Assembly (NCBI RefSeq): GCF_018215265.2
Contig: NZ_CP136562.1
Location: 1,550,001 to 1,614,000, forward strand
Direction: 5' to 3'
Length of the DNA: 64,000 nucleotides
Source: Paenarthrobacter sp. GOM3
GTDB lineage: Bacteria > Actinomycetota > Actinomycetes > Actinomycetales > Micrococcaceae
Below the pieces are notes generated by a model. It was not told the DNA's origin, ran no database searches, and saw only the letters and a program-made list of their open reading frames with translations. Shown here piece by piece: positions 1 through 8,351 of this stretch (its first letter is position 1; each line of letters opens with the position of its first letter). The position numbers and the translations under genes are program-made.

Positions 1-884
1 ATGGCCGCGCCGAAACTTTGGACACCCACGATCCCCTGCAAGGTCACGCAGTTCCTGTCGTTGCCACAGGCTTCCTGGACTTCGTCCGCGTCCGGGCTTG
101 CCTGGAGCATGACTTCGGAGACCACCGAGAGCGGCCCGACCTCCCACGTGCCGGTCAGTTGCGTCAGCAAAGGCCCGACGGCGAAGACCCCCACCACAGT
201 GCCGATCAGGAACCTGGTCTCCCGAAGGCTGGACGAATGAAAGGATCCTTCCCTGCGGCGGAGTGCCAGGGACTGGATGGCCCAGCCAGCCAGGATACCG
301 ATCACGGCACCGGCAAGAGCCTGGAGGGTCTGGGCGACGCCGACGAAAAGCGCGAACATCAGCGTGGCGGCCAGCAACCACGTCCGCAGCCGCCGACGCC
401 ACAGGGAGTCGAGGGCCGCCGTCGAACATCCCAAGGCGGCGGCAGCCCCGCCATAGGCACCAACCGCGTATTCACCGCCGAGGAAGCTGAGCCATTGGTC
501 GCTGGCATCGGTTCCGAAGGTCACCAGCCCCACCAGCACCAAGGCGCTGAGGGCTGAGCCCGCGACGAAAGCTGCAAGGGCAAGCCAGGGGCCCATGACG
601 CGCTCGGCGATTCCCACGCCCAGCAGGATCGCTGCCGTGCAGGCAACGTAGTCAAGCAGGGAAGAGGCAAAGAACCCGGAAGTGAAAACGGACCACCAAG
701 GCCCGGGCTCCACGGCCAGGCCGAGGCCCACCTGATCCAGGAGGTCAACGCTGGGGCCGTTGAGCAGGCTCCCCGTGGCAATACCCAGGAGCCACAGCAC
801 GGCGGCCAGAGCCAACGTCAGTGGCAACCTCCGCAAGGCGGCCACGCCGCGAAGGGTACCCCTGAATGCCACAGCCGTGCTCAT
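1..884 (-). CDS. Rhomboid-like multi-TM membrane protein, C-terminus cut by window edge
   Basis: The frame is open from an ATG at 884 to the left edge, giving about 294 residues without a stop. There are several hydrophobic segments: one after a short basic N-terminus (residues about 20-40), then clusters near 70-125 and 160-200. The TM arrangement, including the phrase GGEYAVGAYGG, resembles the rhomboid-like N-terminal half found in actinobacterial proteins that continue into a DUF2156 (lysyl-phosphatidylglycerol synthase-like) domain. The visible part ends in a non-membrane stretch with two cysteines (EACGNDRNC). The family link is inference; the open frame and membrane segments are seen directly. 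No Ser/His rhomboid protease motif was recognised. Confidence 0.6.
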   Translation of the reverse strand, partial: MSTAVAFRGTLRGVAALRRLPLTLALAAVLWLLGIATGSLLNGPSVDLLDQVGLGLAVEPGPWWSVFTSGFFASSLLDYVACTAAILLGVGIAERVMGPWLALAAFVAGSALSALVLVGLVTFGTDASDQWLSFLGGEYAVGAYGGAAAALGCSTAALDSLWRRRLRTWLLAATLMFALFVGVAQTLQALAGAVIGILAGWAIQSLALRRREGSFHSSSLRETRFLIGTVVGVFAVGPLLTQLTGTWEVGPLSVVSEVMLQASPDADEVQEACGNDRNCVTLQGIVGVQSFGAA

Positions 885-995
885 GTGATGTCCCCTTCAC
901 CGGTCAGGCACCGGTTAGCCCGGTTGGCCACCATTCTGCCTTGCGTGAAGCCGCAGGGGGAGAGGTCGGGGGTGTCGCGGCCTTCGGTTGTCGGC

Positions 996-1181
996 CTAAT
1001 CCCGCTTCCAGGGGCCCGGATTGACGCGGTACAGCACGGCAGCGCCGATGACTGCGCCGAGAATGGCACCGAACAGTGCGCTCCCGGCGGCGCGGCCGAT
1101 CAGGGCACCGGCGACAGCACCGAGCATGGCGCCGAGGAAGAGGCCACGGCCGTTGCGGTGCGGTTTCTTGGTCATGTTCAC
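996..1181 (-). CDS. Small glycine-zipper membrane protein
   Basis: This is a 61-residue protein. A basic N-terminus (TKKPHRNGRG) is followed by one long Ala/Gly-rich hydrophobic stretch with GxxxG spacing (LGAMLGAVAGALIGR), typical of glycine-zipper membrane proteins. It starts 17 bases after the stop of the MFS gene on the same strand, so the two are probably cotranscribed. A second ATG two codons in is an equally possible start; neither has a strong Shine-Dalgarno sequence. Function is unknown. Confidence 0.6.
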   Translation of the reverse strand: MNMTKKPHRNGRGLFLGAMLGAVAGALIGRAAGSALFGAILGAVIGAAVLYRVNPGPWKRD

Positions 1182-1198
1182 AGCCTACGGGCTCGCCG

Positions 1199-2431
1199 CT
1201 AGTGGATGGAGGGGACCGTCCGGGGACGGACCACCAGCCACAGGGCCGCGATGGACCCGCTGAGGCACACAGCCATCACTGATCCCATGGGCACTGCGGA
1301 GCCGACGCCGAGCCAGCCGACGATGGGAGGGACAATGCCGGCCATCATGAACTGGGAAGCGCCCAAGAGGGACGCCGCGGTGCCGGCCTGTGCACCGTGT
1401 TTCGCCAAGGACAGCACCTGGACGCAGGGGAACATGAAACCAGTTGCGCAAATGTAGAACCACAGCGGAATCAGGATGCCCCACAATCCAACATGGGACA
1501 GATCAAGGACGATGATCAGGGCGGCCATCAGCACCATGAAGAGGGTTGCTCCGGCCACGATCCACTGGGGAGCCACACGTCGAATGAGGCGTGAGCTGAT
1601 CTGGACACCTGCAACAATGCCCAGCGAGTTGATGCCGAAGAGCAGGCCATACTCCTGGGGGGAAAAGCCGTAGACATCCTGGAACAGGAAAGTGGAGGCC
1701 GACAGGTACGCGAAGAGGCCACCAAAGTTCAGGCTTCCCACCATCACCATGCCAACGAAGATCCTGTCACCCAGGACCGATTTGTAGCGCTGGACCACGG
1801 TGCTGCTGGACTTGCCCCGCTGGTCAGCCGGAAGCGTCTCACGGATGAAGAAGATCGATGCCAGGATCACCAGGAGGCCGTAACACGCCAGGAAGTAGAA
1901 AATGCCCGGCCAGGGAAACGCCAACAACAACTGGGAGCCGATAACGGGCGCGAGGATGGGGGCCAGGCCGTTGACCAGTGACATCCGGGAGAACATCTTG
2001 ACCATTGAATAGCCGTGGAAAAGGTCCCGGACCATCGCCATGGCCACCACGCCACCACCGGCGGCACCAATGCCCATGAGCACCCGGAACAGGGACAGCA
2101 TGCCGATGTCCGTCGACAGTGCGGCGCCCAGGGAGGAACCGATGTGGACGGCCGTGGCCAGGATCAGCGGCAGTCGGCGACCCACCTTGTCGCTGAAAGG
2201 TCCCACTACCAACTGGCCCAGACCAAAACCAACGGTAGTCCCGGTCAGGGTGAGCTGGATAGCAGCTGCTGAGACGTCGAAACTCTTTTCCAAGGCAGGG
2301 AAAGCCGGGAGGTAGAGATCGATCGTGAAAGGACCCAAAGCAGTCAGGGCCCCCAGCAGGAGGATGTAGACAAGTTTTTCGCGTCGGCTCAGGGAATCGC
2401 CCGGAGCTGTTGGAGAGGTCACGATCATCAA
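1199..2431 (-). CDS. Bcr/CflA-type MFS drug-resistance transporter
   Basis: The 410-residue protein has about 12 TM helices. The N-terminal helix carries TIDLYLPAFP, a hallmark of the Bcr/CflA subfamily. The MFS motif A loop between TM2 and TM3 reads GPFSDKVGRR, and RVLMGIGAA matches the antiporter-type TM4. These features indicate proton-coupled efflux of small drug-like molecules; the substrate is unknown. The first residues (MMIVTSPTAPGDS) are cytoplasmic, and either of the two adjacent ATGs could be used. It is transcribed away from the forward membrane-lipid genes that begin at 2600. Confidence 0.9.
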   Translation of the reverse strand: MMIVTSPTAPGDSLSRREKLVYILLLGALTALGPFTIDLYLPAFPALEKSFDVSAAAIQLTLTGTTVGFGLGQLVVGPFSDKVGRRLPLILATAVHIGSSLGAALSTDIGMLSLFRVLMGIGAAGGGVVAMAMVRDLFHGYSMVKMFSRMSLVNGLAPILAPVIGSQLLLAFPWPGIFYFLACYGLLVILASIFFIRETLPADQRGKSSSTVVQRYKSVLGDRIFVGMVMVGSLNFGGLFAYLSASTFLFQDVYGFSPQEYGLLFGINSLGIVAGVQISSRLIRRVAPQWIVAGATLFMVLMAALIIVLDLSHVGLWGILIPLWFYICATGFMFPCVQVLSLAKHGAQAGTAASLLGASQFMMAGIVPPIVGWLGVGSAVPMGSVMAVCLSGSIAALWLVVRPRTVPSIH

Positions 2432-2599
2432 TCCTATGGCCTAGATCATATTTATTGGGCCTATGACGGGCGCGCCGGAGCGTGCTCCGAAAGTTGAGAA
2501 GGAACCTGAATGATAGTTTTGTGGACAGGTGCGCGCGGCGATCCTTATCCGGCCGCGTTCGCCCTCACGATGCCCAGAGGAAGCAGTTAGGCGGAACCC

Positions 2600-3448
2600 A
2601 TGAGTGGACGTCACACCGGCCGGACCAGTCAAGGACCAGCCATTCGTACTTTGCCGAAGACCCTCAAGCTCGTTGCGCGGTTGGCCCCCAGGCAAATCAA
2701 CGACGAAATTGCCTTGGCCAAGGTGGAACTCAAACGCAAGGCAACGCAAGTTGGCGTCGCAGGCGCCTTCTTTGGCGTGGCACTGGTTTTCTTGGCACTT
2801 TTGGTGATCGCGCTGGTAGTTGCCGCGATTCTTGGCCTGGCCACCATCATGCCCGGCTGGCTCGCCGCACTGATCGTTGCGGCGTTCTTCCTGGTGGTGG
2901 TTGCCATCGCTGCGCTGATCGGCATCGCCAAGTTCAAGAAGGCCATGCCGTTGGTACCTGAAGACACCATCCGCGGCTTCAAGCATGATCTCGGCATCGC
3001 CAAGGAAGGCTCGGCCTTCGACGAGTCCATTCTGGATCCGAACTCCCCTGCAGCAAAGGCTGCCAAGGCCGAGAAGGAAGCCGCCGCGCAGAAGGCCAAG
3101 GCAGAGAAGGCAGCGAAGGAAGCTGCCAAGGAAGCCGACGCCGTCAAGGCTCCCACGGAAGCCGAACTTCGGTCCCGCCTGAAGAAGCGCCGCCAGCACC
3201 TTACGGGTGTACGCGACGAGCTGGGCGAGCAGTTGGACGTCAAGAAACAGGGCCAGGCCTTGCTGGAAAGCGCCAACGGCAAGTTCCAGGAGGGCAGGGA
3301 ATTCGCTGCTGCCAAGCTTGCGGACATCAACGCCTCTGTACCCCAGAGCCTGGGCGAGCGGCTCGCCGCCCGCTGGAAGGACCTCGCAGCATTCGCCACG
3401 GCTGCAGTCGTCTTCGTTGTTGCATTGAGGAAGTTGCTGCAGAAGTAG
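2600..3448 (+). CDS. Holin-X/DUF1469-like membrane protein with DUF3618-like tail
   Basis: This 282-residue protein is not a phage gene despite the family name 'phage holin family'. Residues about 40-65 (QINDEIALAKVELKRK) precede two long hydrophobic helices (about 50-80 and 85-115), as in the actinobacterial Holin-X/DUF1469 family. An Ala/Lys/Glu-rich linker follows at about 150-200. The segment ELRSRLKKRRQHLTGVRDEL resembles DUF3618. A final hydrophobic stretch (FATAAVVFVVALRKLL) ends the protein. An AGGAAG sequence lies about 15 bases before the ATG. It precedes a CDP-alcohol phosphatidyltransferase by 47 bases and may belong to the same unit. The cellular role of the family is poorly known. 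Confidence 0.75.
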   Translation: MSGRHTGRTSQGPAIRTLPKTLKLVARLAPRQINDEIALAKVELKRKATQVGVAGAFFGVALVFLALLVIALVVAAILGLATIMPGWLAALIVAAFFLVVVAIAALIGIAKFKKAMPLVPEDTIRGFKHDLGIAKEGSAFDESILDPNSPAAKAAKAEKEAAAQKAKAEKAAKEAAKEADAVKAPTEAELRSRLKKRRQHLTGVRDELGEQLDVKKQGQALLESANGKFQEGREFAAAKLADINASVPQSLGERLAARWKDLAAFATAAVVFVVALRKLLQK

Positions 3449-3495
3449 CAGCAGCCGGCAGCACCGAACACTGGACATGAGGAAAGGGGGACAAG

Positions 3496-4119
3496 ATGAA
3501 ATTGATCGGTGCCGGCTCGCACCCGGATCGGCCGCAGGTCGACCATGATTCCATCGTCACCGTCCCCAACATCCTCACCGTCCTGCGTTTCATGGGTGTG
3601 CCCCTGTTCGTGTGGCTCGTGCTCTCCGAACAGGAGTATGGCTTCGCTGTCCTGGTGCTGATCATCATGGGCAGCACGGACTGGGTGGATGGGTACATCG
3701 CCCGGCGCTTCGACCAGACGTCCAAGCTTGGCAGGATCCTTGACCCCATGGCGGACCGGGCCGCGCTCCTGGCCGTCGCTTTCACCTTGGCGATCGCCGG
3801 CGTCGTGCAGTGGTGGTACCTCGCGGCATTGCTGGTGCCGGACGCTATCCTGGCAATCGCGTCGCTGATCTACTTCCGCAGCCACCCCGACCTGCCGGTG
3901 AGCATCATCGGAAAGATCCGAACGGCTTTGTTGCTGGTGGGTACGCCGTTACTGGTCCTGTCCAAGCTCCCTGTCCCGTTCACAGAGGTCTACTTCGTGG
4001 GGGCGTGGACTTTCCTCGGCCTCGGACTGGTAGGCCACTGGATTGCTGCTTACAACTATTTCTGGGCCATCTTGCGTAAGGGTAAAGAACTGAAAACCAA
4101 CGACGGCGGACACGGCTGA
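3496..4119 (+). CDS. CDP-alcohol phosphatidyltransferase family protein
   Basis: The protein is a 207-residue integral membrane enzyme that transfers a phosphatidyl group from CDP-diacylglycerol to an alcohol. The diagnostic motif D-x2-D-G-x2-A-R-x8-G-x3-D-x3-D is complete: D62, D65-G66, A69-R70, G79, D83 and D87 (DWVDGYIARR ... GRILDPMADR). Four to six TM helices surround it. A GGAAAGGGG sequence about 8 bases before the ATG is a good ribosome binding site. Its stop overlaps the start of the next gene (TGATG). The alcohol substrate (glycerol phosphate, inositol phosphate or other) cannot be read from sequence; a PgsA-like role is likely but not proven. Confidence 0.85.
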   Translation: MKLIGAGSHPDRPQVDHDSIVTVPNILTVLRFMGVPLFVWLVLSEQEYGFAVLVLIIMGSTDWVDGYIARRFDQTSKLGRILDPMADRAALLAVAFTLAIAGVVQWWYLAALLVPDAILAIASLIYFRSHPDLPVSIIGKIRTALLLVGTPLLVLSKLPVPFTEVYFVGAWTFLGLGLVGHWIAAYNYFWAILRKGKELKTNDGGHG

Positions 4120-5024
4120 TGGTGTGGCTAGCCGTTTTCCTGGCGGTACTTGGCGCATTCTTCCTGGCCATTGGTGCCCAACGGCAGGGCAGCGCGGTCA
4201 AGGCGGATACCGGCGGGCTGGCCCTTAGTTCCAACGGCTTCCTGCGGCTCCTGCGCAACCCACGCTGGATGTTGGGGCTGCTGTTCCTCGCCCTCGGCAT
4301 GGTCATGAACGCGATAGCGCTGGTGTCGGCACCGTTGACAGTGGTGCAGCCGATCGGGGCCATCGCGCTGGTCATCACCACCGTGGTCAATGCAAAGGAC
4401 CAGGGCCTCACCATCAACCGCGCCACCGTGGTGGCCATCAGCGCATGCGTGACCGGTTCCGCGCTCTTCGTGCTGCTTGCAGTCAACGTCACCCAGGAAA
4501 ACCATCATGTGAACGCTGAGGACGAGCTCACCATCGTGCTGCTGCTTGCACTGGCTGTGGGCATCTTTGGAACACTCGCCGTGTTGTTCAAGCACCGCAT
4601 GAACGCCTTCGTCTACATCCTGGGCGCCGGCGTCCTCTTCGGGTTCGTGGCGGTGCTGACCCGCATCATCGGCAAGCACCTGCTGGACCCCAACGGGCTC
4701 TTCCTGCTCAACGTCCAGTGGTACACATTGATTGCCATCGTTGCCGCCGGTGGCCTGGGCTCCTGGTTTGTCCAAAGTGCCTACTCCGGAGGGCCGCCGG
4801 ACCTGGTGATCGCAGGACTGACAGTTATCGACCCCATGGTGGGCATCGCCATCGGCATTGTGATCCTGGGTGAGCTTCGTCCCGATGTGCACGCCGTGAT
4901 GGCGATAGCCATGGCTGCAGCGGCAACGCTTGCTATCGTTGGGGTTATTGCCCTGAGCAGGCACCATCCGGAAGTCACCAAACGCAAGAAGGACGCGAAG
5001 GCAGCGGCCAACCGGAAGGCTTAG
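4119..5024 (+). CDS. DMT-superfamily multidrug/metabolite transporter
   Basis: This 301-residue protein has about 9-10 TM helices in two repeats, the layout of EamA/DMT permeases common in Actinobacteria. The N-terminus is a membrane helix (MVWLAVFLAVLGAFFLAIG) without a cleavable signal. The C-terminal tail is cytoplasmic and lysine-rich (TKRKKDAKAAANRKA). The start codon overlaps the stop of the phosphatidyltransferase gene by one base, implying translational coupling. Its substrate is unknown; the lipid-related neighbours suggest a lipid or precursor, but that is only context. Confidence 0.75.
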   Translation: MVWLAVFLAVLGAFFLAIGAQRQGSAVKADTGGLALSSNGFLRLLRNPRWMLGLLFLALGMVMNAIALVSAPLTVVQPIGAIALVITTVVNAKDQGLTINRATVVAISACVTGSALFVLLAVNVTQENHHVNAEDELTIVLLLALAVGIFGTLAVLFKHRMNAFVYILGAGVLFGFVAVLTRIIGKHLLDPNGLFLLNVQWYTLIAIVAAGGLGSWFVQSAYSGGPPDLVIAGLTVIDPMVGIAIGIVILGELRPDVHAVMAIAMAAAATLAIVGVIALSRHHPEVTKRKKDAKAAANRKA

Positions 5025-5132
5025 GGCAAAGTCTTACCCTTGCGCCACCGCTTTTGCGGGCGGCAACCCGGCGACACCGCAGCATTGCCACAAGCAACGC
5101 TGTCCGCACCGTGACCATCAGGAGTTCTCCAC

Positions 5133-6329
5133 GTGACCATTCCCGACACCAACAAACCCCTCACCATCTTGATCGCGGCAGACACCTATCCGCCGCACGT
5201 CAACGGCGCCGCCCAGTTCGGCTACCGCCTGGCCAAGGGAATGACGGCACGAGGACACAACGTACACGTGTTGGCCTGCCGGCAGGACAAGGGCAAGAGC
5301 TACACGGAGTTCCGCGACGAAGCCACGGTCCACCGCCTTCGCTCCCACGGCGTCTTCACGCACGAGTACTTCCGTATTTGCTTCCCGTGGGAAATCAAGA
5401 AGGAAATCAGCCTGCTGTTCGACAAGGTGCAGCCGGACGTGGTCCACATCCAAAGCCATTACATGATTGGTGAGCACGTCCTGTACGAGGCCGTGAAGCG
5501 CGGCATCCGCATCGTGGCAACCAACCACTTCATGCCCGAAAACCTGAACCCCTTCCTGCCGTTCCCGCAGTGGTTCAAGGACATCGTGGGCCGCATTTCG
5601 TGGAAGGACATGGGCAAAGTCATGGGCCAGGCCGACGTCGTCACCACGCCCACGCCGCTTGCTGCCAAGGCCATGCACCAGCACGCCTTCCTGCGCAAGG
5701 TCCTGCCGCTTTCCAACGGCATCGACTCGGCCGCCTACGAACTCCAGCCGGGCGAATCGATTGAACCGAACAGCTACCCCACGGTCCTTTTCGCGGGTCG
5801 CCTGGCCGAGGAAAAGCACGTTGATGTACTGATCGACGCCGTAGCAAAGACGCCCCGTGAGCTCAATGTGCACCTGGAGATCGTTGGCGGCGGTGAGGTC
5901 CGTCCGGCGCTCGAGGCGCAGGTGGCCAAGCTTGGGCTGGGGGACAGGGTGAAGTTCCTTGGGCTCGCCAGCGACGAAGACCTGCGCGAGGCCTACATCA
6001 AGGCCGACATCTTCTGCATGCCCGGAACTGCCGAACTCCAGTCTCTGGTGACGCTCGAGGCCATGTCCGCCTCCACGCCCGTGCTGCTGGCCAACGCCAT
6101 GGCGCTGCCGCACCTGGTCCGCGACGGCGAAAACGGGTACCTGTTCACGCCCAACGACAGCGGTGAGCTCGCAGCCAAGATCACCAAGCTCCTGCAACTG
6201 CCCGAGGACCAACTGAAGGCCATGGGCAAGCTCAGCCGCGAGATGGTGGAGCCCCACAGCATCAACGGCACCCTCCAGACGTTCGAGGACCTCTACCGGG
6301 GTGCTTCGTACGAGGACATGGTGGTGTGA
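5133..6329 (+). CDS. GT4-family glycosyltransferase (GT-B fold)
   Basis: The 398-residue enzyme has the N-terminal glycan-binding domain opening with ADTYPPHVNGAAQ and the C-terminal nucleotide-sugar domain with FAGRLAEEKHVDVLIDA, IVGGGEVRPALE and the GT4 E-x7-E region (ELQSLVTLEAM). These fit retaining GT4 enzymes such as phosphatidylinositol mannosyltransferases and glycolipid transferases. The start is a GTG with GGAG eight bases upstream; no ATG is well placed. The CDP-alcohol phosphatidyltransferase nearby favours a membrane glycolipid acceptor, but donor and acceptor are not determined. It ends 84 bases before the tRNA gene. Confidence 0.88.
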   Translation: MTIPDTNKPLTILIAADTYPPHVNGAAQFGYRLAKGMTARGHNVHVLACRQDKGKSYTEFRDEATVHRLRSHGVFTHEYFRICFPWEIKKEISLLFDKVQPDVVHIQSHYMIGEHVLYEAVKRGIRIVATNHFMPENLNPFLPFPQWFKDIVGRISWKDMGKVMGQADVVTTPTPLAAKAMHQHAFLRKVLPLSNGIDSAAYELQPGESIEPNSYPTVLFAGRLAEEKHVDVLIDAVAKTPRELNVHLEIVGGGEVRPALEAQVAKLGLGDRVKFLGLASDEDLREAYIKADIFCMPGTAELQSLVTLEAMSASTPVLLANAMALPHLVRDGENGYLFTPNDSGELAAKITKLLQLPEDQLKAMGKLSREMVEPHSINGTLQTFEDLYRGASYEDMVV

Positions 6330-6413
6330 CCAAAGCACACCCTGGCACCTATTAGAATTGCTGGAGTGCTTTGCCCGGAACAGCCGTTTATTGGCGGATG
6401 CTCCGGGTTTCAC

Positions 6414-6490
6414 GGGGCTATAGCTCAGCTGGTTAGAGCGCGGGACTCATAATCCTAAGGTCCTCGGTTCAAGTCCGAGTAGCCCTACCA
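6414..6490 (+). tRNA. tRNA with CAT anticodon (Ile2 or Met), prophage target
   Basis: The 77-nt cloverleaf has acceptor GGGGCTA/TAGCCCT (one G-T), D-arm AGCTCAGCTGGTTAGAGC, anticodon loop CTCATAA (anticodon CAT), T-arm with TTCAAGT, discriminator A and an encoded CCA. TTCAAGTCC and the CTATAGCTCAG start look like isoleucine tRNAs, so a lysidine-modified tRNA-Ile2 is more likely than elongator Met; I cannot settle this. The anticodon stem has one C-A mismatch at its base. The 3' half from inside the anticodon loop onward, including CCA, is now supplied by the prophage side of the junction. Confidence 0.93.
6445..6488 (+). other. attL core (44 bp, in tRNA 3' half)
   Basis: The sequence is identical to 47136-47179. 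It begins ACTCATAATCC in the anticodon arm and ends CCCTAC one base before the tRNA terminus. Flanking bases differ at both ends (g/a on the left, c/a on the right), which fixes the core boundaries. The tRNA is rebuilt intact at this end. Confidence 0.96.
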
Positions 6491-6539
6491 AGTGAATAAA
6501 GGGATGCAGGTCTCTCCTCCGATTGTCGGGGGAGGGGCC

Positions 6540-6600
6540 TGCACCTTATTTCGCACCTTATCTTCGAAAAGCTGCTCCTCAGGGTGCTGCTGCACCTTAT
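6540..6600 (+). repeat. Tandem GCACCTTAT repeats, putative integrase arm sites (P arm)
   Basis: GCACCTTAT occurs exactly at 6541-6549, 6553-6561 and 6592-6600. The first two are 12 bases apart and the pair is nearly the same as a pair at 47011-47035 within the int gene. Direct repeats on both sides of a tRNA att core, about 50-110 bases away, are the usual layout of arm-type sites bound by the N-terminal domain of tyrosine integrases. Binding is inferred. Confidence 0.7.
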
Positions 6601-6634
6601 CGGCGTGAATCCCTTATATGGCGCGGGTCACTCC

Positions 6635-6674
6635 TTGACAAGTGAATGACAACTGAGGCAAGCTCTGATTGTCA
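6635..6674 (+). promoter_or_regulatory. Operator/promoter of the forward early operon (copy 1)
   Basis: TTGACAAGTGAATGA starts here, GCAAGCTCT follows, and TTGTCA closes it. About 33 of 38 positions match the reverse-strand block that starts at 44766 in front of the leftward early operon. TTGACA can serve as a -35 box, while the -10 region is poor. The half-site TTGACAAGT and its inverse partner fit a repressor operator overlapping the promoter. The next gene starts about 65 bases downstream. Confidence 0.7.
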
Positions 6675-6689
6675 GTAAGGCATGAAAGA

Positions 6690-6718
6690 GCCCCGGCGAT
6701 GCGGACACATCCCGGGGC
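6690..6718 (+). terminator. Leader hairpin of the forward early operon (attenuator-like)
   Basis: GCCCCGG (6690-6696) pairs with CCGGGGC (6712-6718), with a further GATG/CATC pairing inside. There is no T-run. The hairpin lies between the operator and the first gene. A 19-codon open frame (6682-6741) spans it and its stop overlaps the next ATG (TGATG), but its ribosome binding site is poor, so it is not called as a gene. Confidence 0.45.
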
Positions 6719-6740
6719 GTGAACAGGAAAGAAGCTCCTG

Positions 6741-7220
6741 ATGCAAACCACATTAACAGCCCGACCAGCCACCGCGGCTGCCGATGAATGGCCCTACGCC
6801 ACCGAGCAGTCGCCACAGTTCCTCGCCTGGGGCAACGCACTCGCCACCGCCGAGCACCAGCTGGCAGCCGCTCAGGCGAAGCTGGACGCGCTCCCGAAGC
6901 CCTCACCTGCACCGGAGGACCCAGCCGCCATAAACATCGCCTCAGGCGCCCGCTGGGGGCGTTTGGGTCGCGACGCTGAGCGGGCGGAGAAGATCGTCAA
7001 GGCACAGGCCGACGTCGCACGCCTCCAGAACCAGCTGGAGTACATGAAGAAGCGCAAGCCCATCGCCTTCACCAAAGACGAGCTGGACGCCGCGCGGGTG
7101 ATCCGCTCCGAGATGGGCTGGGAAGTCGTGGCCCGCGTGAACGGCACCACCGTTACAGTGGGCCACGGAACCACTCAGGCCCGCGTGCCCTTCACGAAGG
7201 TACTCGAGGTGCGAGCATGA
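6741..7220 (+). CDS. Phage early protein, coiled-coil, unknown function
   Basis: This is the first gene of the forward early operon, 159 residues. Residues about 30-55 and 75-105 are Ala/Glu/Gln-rich heptad-like segments (ALATAEHQLAAAQAKLDAL; AQADVARLQNQLEYMKKRK), suggesting a coiled coil. The C-terminus is a small beta-type region (WEVVARVNGTTVTVGHG). GGAAAGAAG lies about 10 bases before the ATG. The stop overlaps the next start by four bases. I do not recognise a family. Confidence 0.75.
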   Translation: MQTTLTARPATAAADEWPYATEQSPQFLAWGNALATAEHQLAAAQAKLDALPKPSPAPEDPAAINIASGARWGRLGRDAERAEKIVKAQADVARLQNQLEYMKKRKPIAFTKDELDAARVIRSEMGWEVVARVNGTTVTVGHGTTQARVPFTKVLEVRA

Positions 7221-7879
7221 GCGCCGAAGAGGTCGTGCTCGCCACAGAGCCGCTCCCAAGCGCTGACCGACACATGGACGTCCTGCGTACATTCAATCGC
7301 GACGTGGACGGAGGCATCCTCACCCTGGCGCATGACCACGGTCTGTACCGCCACATCACTTTCCGGCCTCGCAAGGGTAATTTTTGCTGGTTCGACGTCA
7401 TCACGAGCCCCGGCCAGCTCACCATCAGGGGCGACATGGGCGACTACATGTTCGCCCGTGAACCGGACATGCTGCGGGATTTCTTCCACCGCAACGTGAA
7501 CGCCGGGTACTGGTCCGAGAAGGTTCTTGCCCAGGACGTGAACAGCCCCGTGAGGCAGTACAGCTTCGACAAGTTCCGTGGGCAAGTGCTGCATGACTTC
7601 TGGCACGCACGCGAGGGCTGCACCCCAGACGAGGCCAAAGCGTTGTGGGAGGAGATCCGCTTCAATGGCCCGCTGGACGACTATGCCGATAACCAGCACT
7701 TGCACGGAGCCATCGATGCGCTGCAAGGCTTCCGGGCTGAATCGGTGGACGGGTTCAGCTTCCAAGTTGACGGGTACGAGGACTTCGAGGACTACGGGCA
7801 CCATTATCTCTGGTGCTGCCATGCCATCCTGTGGGTGGCCCGGGCCTACCGTGAGCACCACAAGGTGTTGGCCGCGTGA
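7217..7879 (+). CDS. Conserved-looking phage early protein, unknown function
   Basis: The 220-residue soluble protein starts in an ATGA overlap. It has a beta-rich N-terminal half (HITFRPRKGNFCWFDVITSP, then LTIRGDMGDYMFAR) and an acidic, aromatic C-terminal half (GYEDFEDYGHHYLWCCHAILW). The first motif looks like proteins in many phages that describe a shared but uncharacterised fold; I cannot name it. No TM segment or catalytic motif was recognised. Confidence 0.75.
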   Translation: MSAEEVVLATEPLPSADRHMDVLRTFNRDVDGGILTLAHDHGLYRHITFRPRKGNFCWFDVITSPGQLTIRGDMGDYMFAREPDMLRDFFHRNVNAGYWSEKVLAQDVNSPVRQYSFDKFRGQVLHDFWHAREGCTPDEAKALWEEIRFNGPLDDYADNQHLHGAIDALQGFRAESVDGFSFQVDGYEDFEDYGHHYLWCCHAILWVARAYREHHKVLAA

Positions 7880-8034
7880 GCGACCCAAACCCCGTTCATG
7901 CTGCCGCCGCTGTTGAGGCCATGGACACGGTAGAGAAGCTGATGGATCGCTGGTTCAAGGGCCAGTCCACCCCCGTGGATGTGCTCATGCAGATCGCCAA
8001 GGTTGTTGGCGAATACCAGATGAGCAAGCCATGA
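7876..8034 (+). CDS. Small phage protein, 52 residues
   Basis: A GTG start overlaps the previous stop (GTGA) and the stop overlaps the next ATG (ATGA), so it fits the coupled operon exactly. The product is helical and charged (EAMDTVEKLMDRWFKGQS). Without this gene there would be an unexplained 150-base gap in an otherwise overlapping operon. Function unknown. Confidence 0.7.
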   Translation: MSDPNPVHAAAAVEAMDTVEKLMDRWFKGQSTPVDVLMQIAKVVGEYQMSKP

Positions 8035-8351
8035 GCTCGTTCACCGACCCCCAGGGCGTCAAGGCCACTGTGGAGGAGATCTTCATGGGCGGAAGGGGAC
8101 ACCCACTTGCCGACCTTGCCCGGACCATCGACGAGGCGATACGAGAGGCGCGTTTCCAAGGGCTGGCACCATTCGACGTTGCCCGATGGGTGGCACATCG
8201 TCACCGAAGAACGCGCCAACCCATGACCACGGCTCAGCGTCTCGCCCAACTTGCCACGACGTGTCCGCATCTCGCCCGCAACCTCGCCCTACTCCCACCC
8301 GAACAACTCCAAACCATCCTCACCACAGACCCGAAGGAACCGAAGCCATGA
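8031..8351 (+). CDS. Small phage early protein, 106 residues
   Basis: It starts in an ATGA overlap with the previous gene and ends in an ATGA overlap with the next one. The protein is helical with a basic middle (WVAHRHRRTRQP), which could contact nucleic acid. No family recognised. Confidence 0.65.
   Translation: MSSFTDPQGVKATVEEIFMGGRGHPLADLARTIDEAIREARFQGLAPFDVARWVAHRHRRTRQPMTTAQRLAQLATTCPHLARNLALLPPEQLQTILTTDPKEPKP

Noticed and set aside
2600-3448. Phage remnant because of the holin-family name
   Set aside because: Holin-X/DUF1469 proteins are ordinary chromosomal genes in Actinobacteria, and the neighbours are host lipid genes.
2441-3885. Long reverse open frames opposite the Holin-X and phosphatidyltransferase genes
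   Set aside because: High GC opens antisense frames. The forward genes have TM patterns and catalytic motifs, the reverse frames have none.
6682-6741. 19-codon leader peptide gene coupled to the first early gene
   Set aside because: The stop/start overlap is suggestive, but the ribosome binding site is only one base from the ATG, and a hairpin covers most of it.
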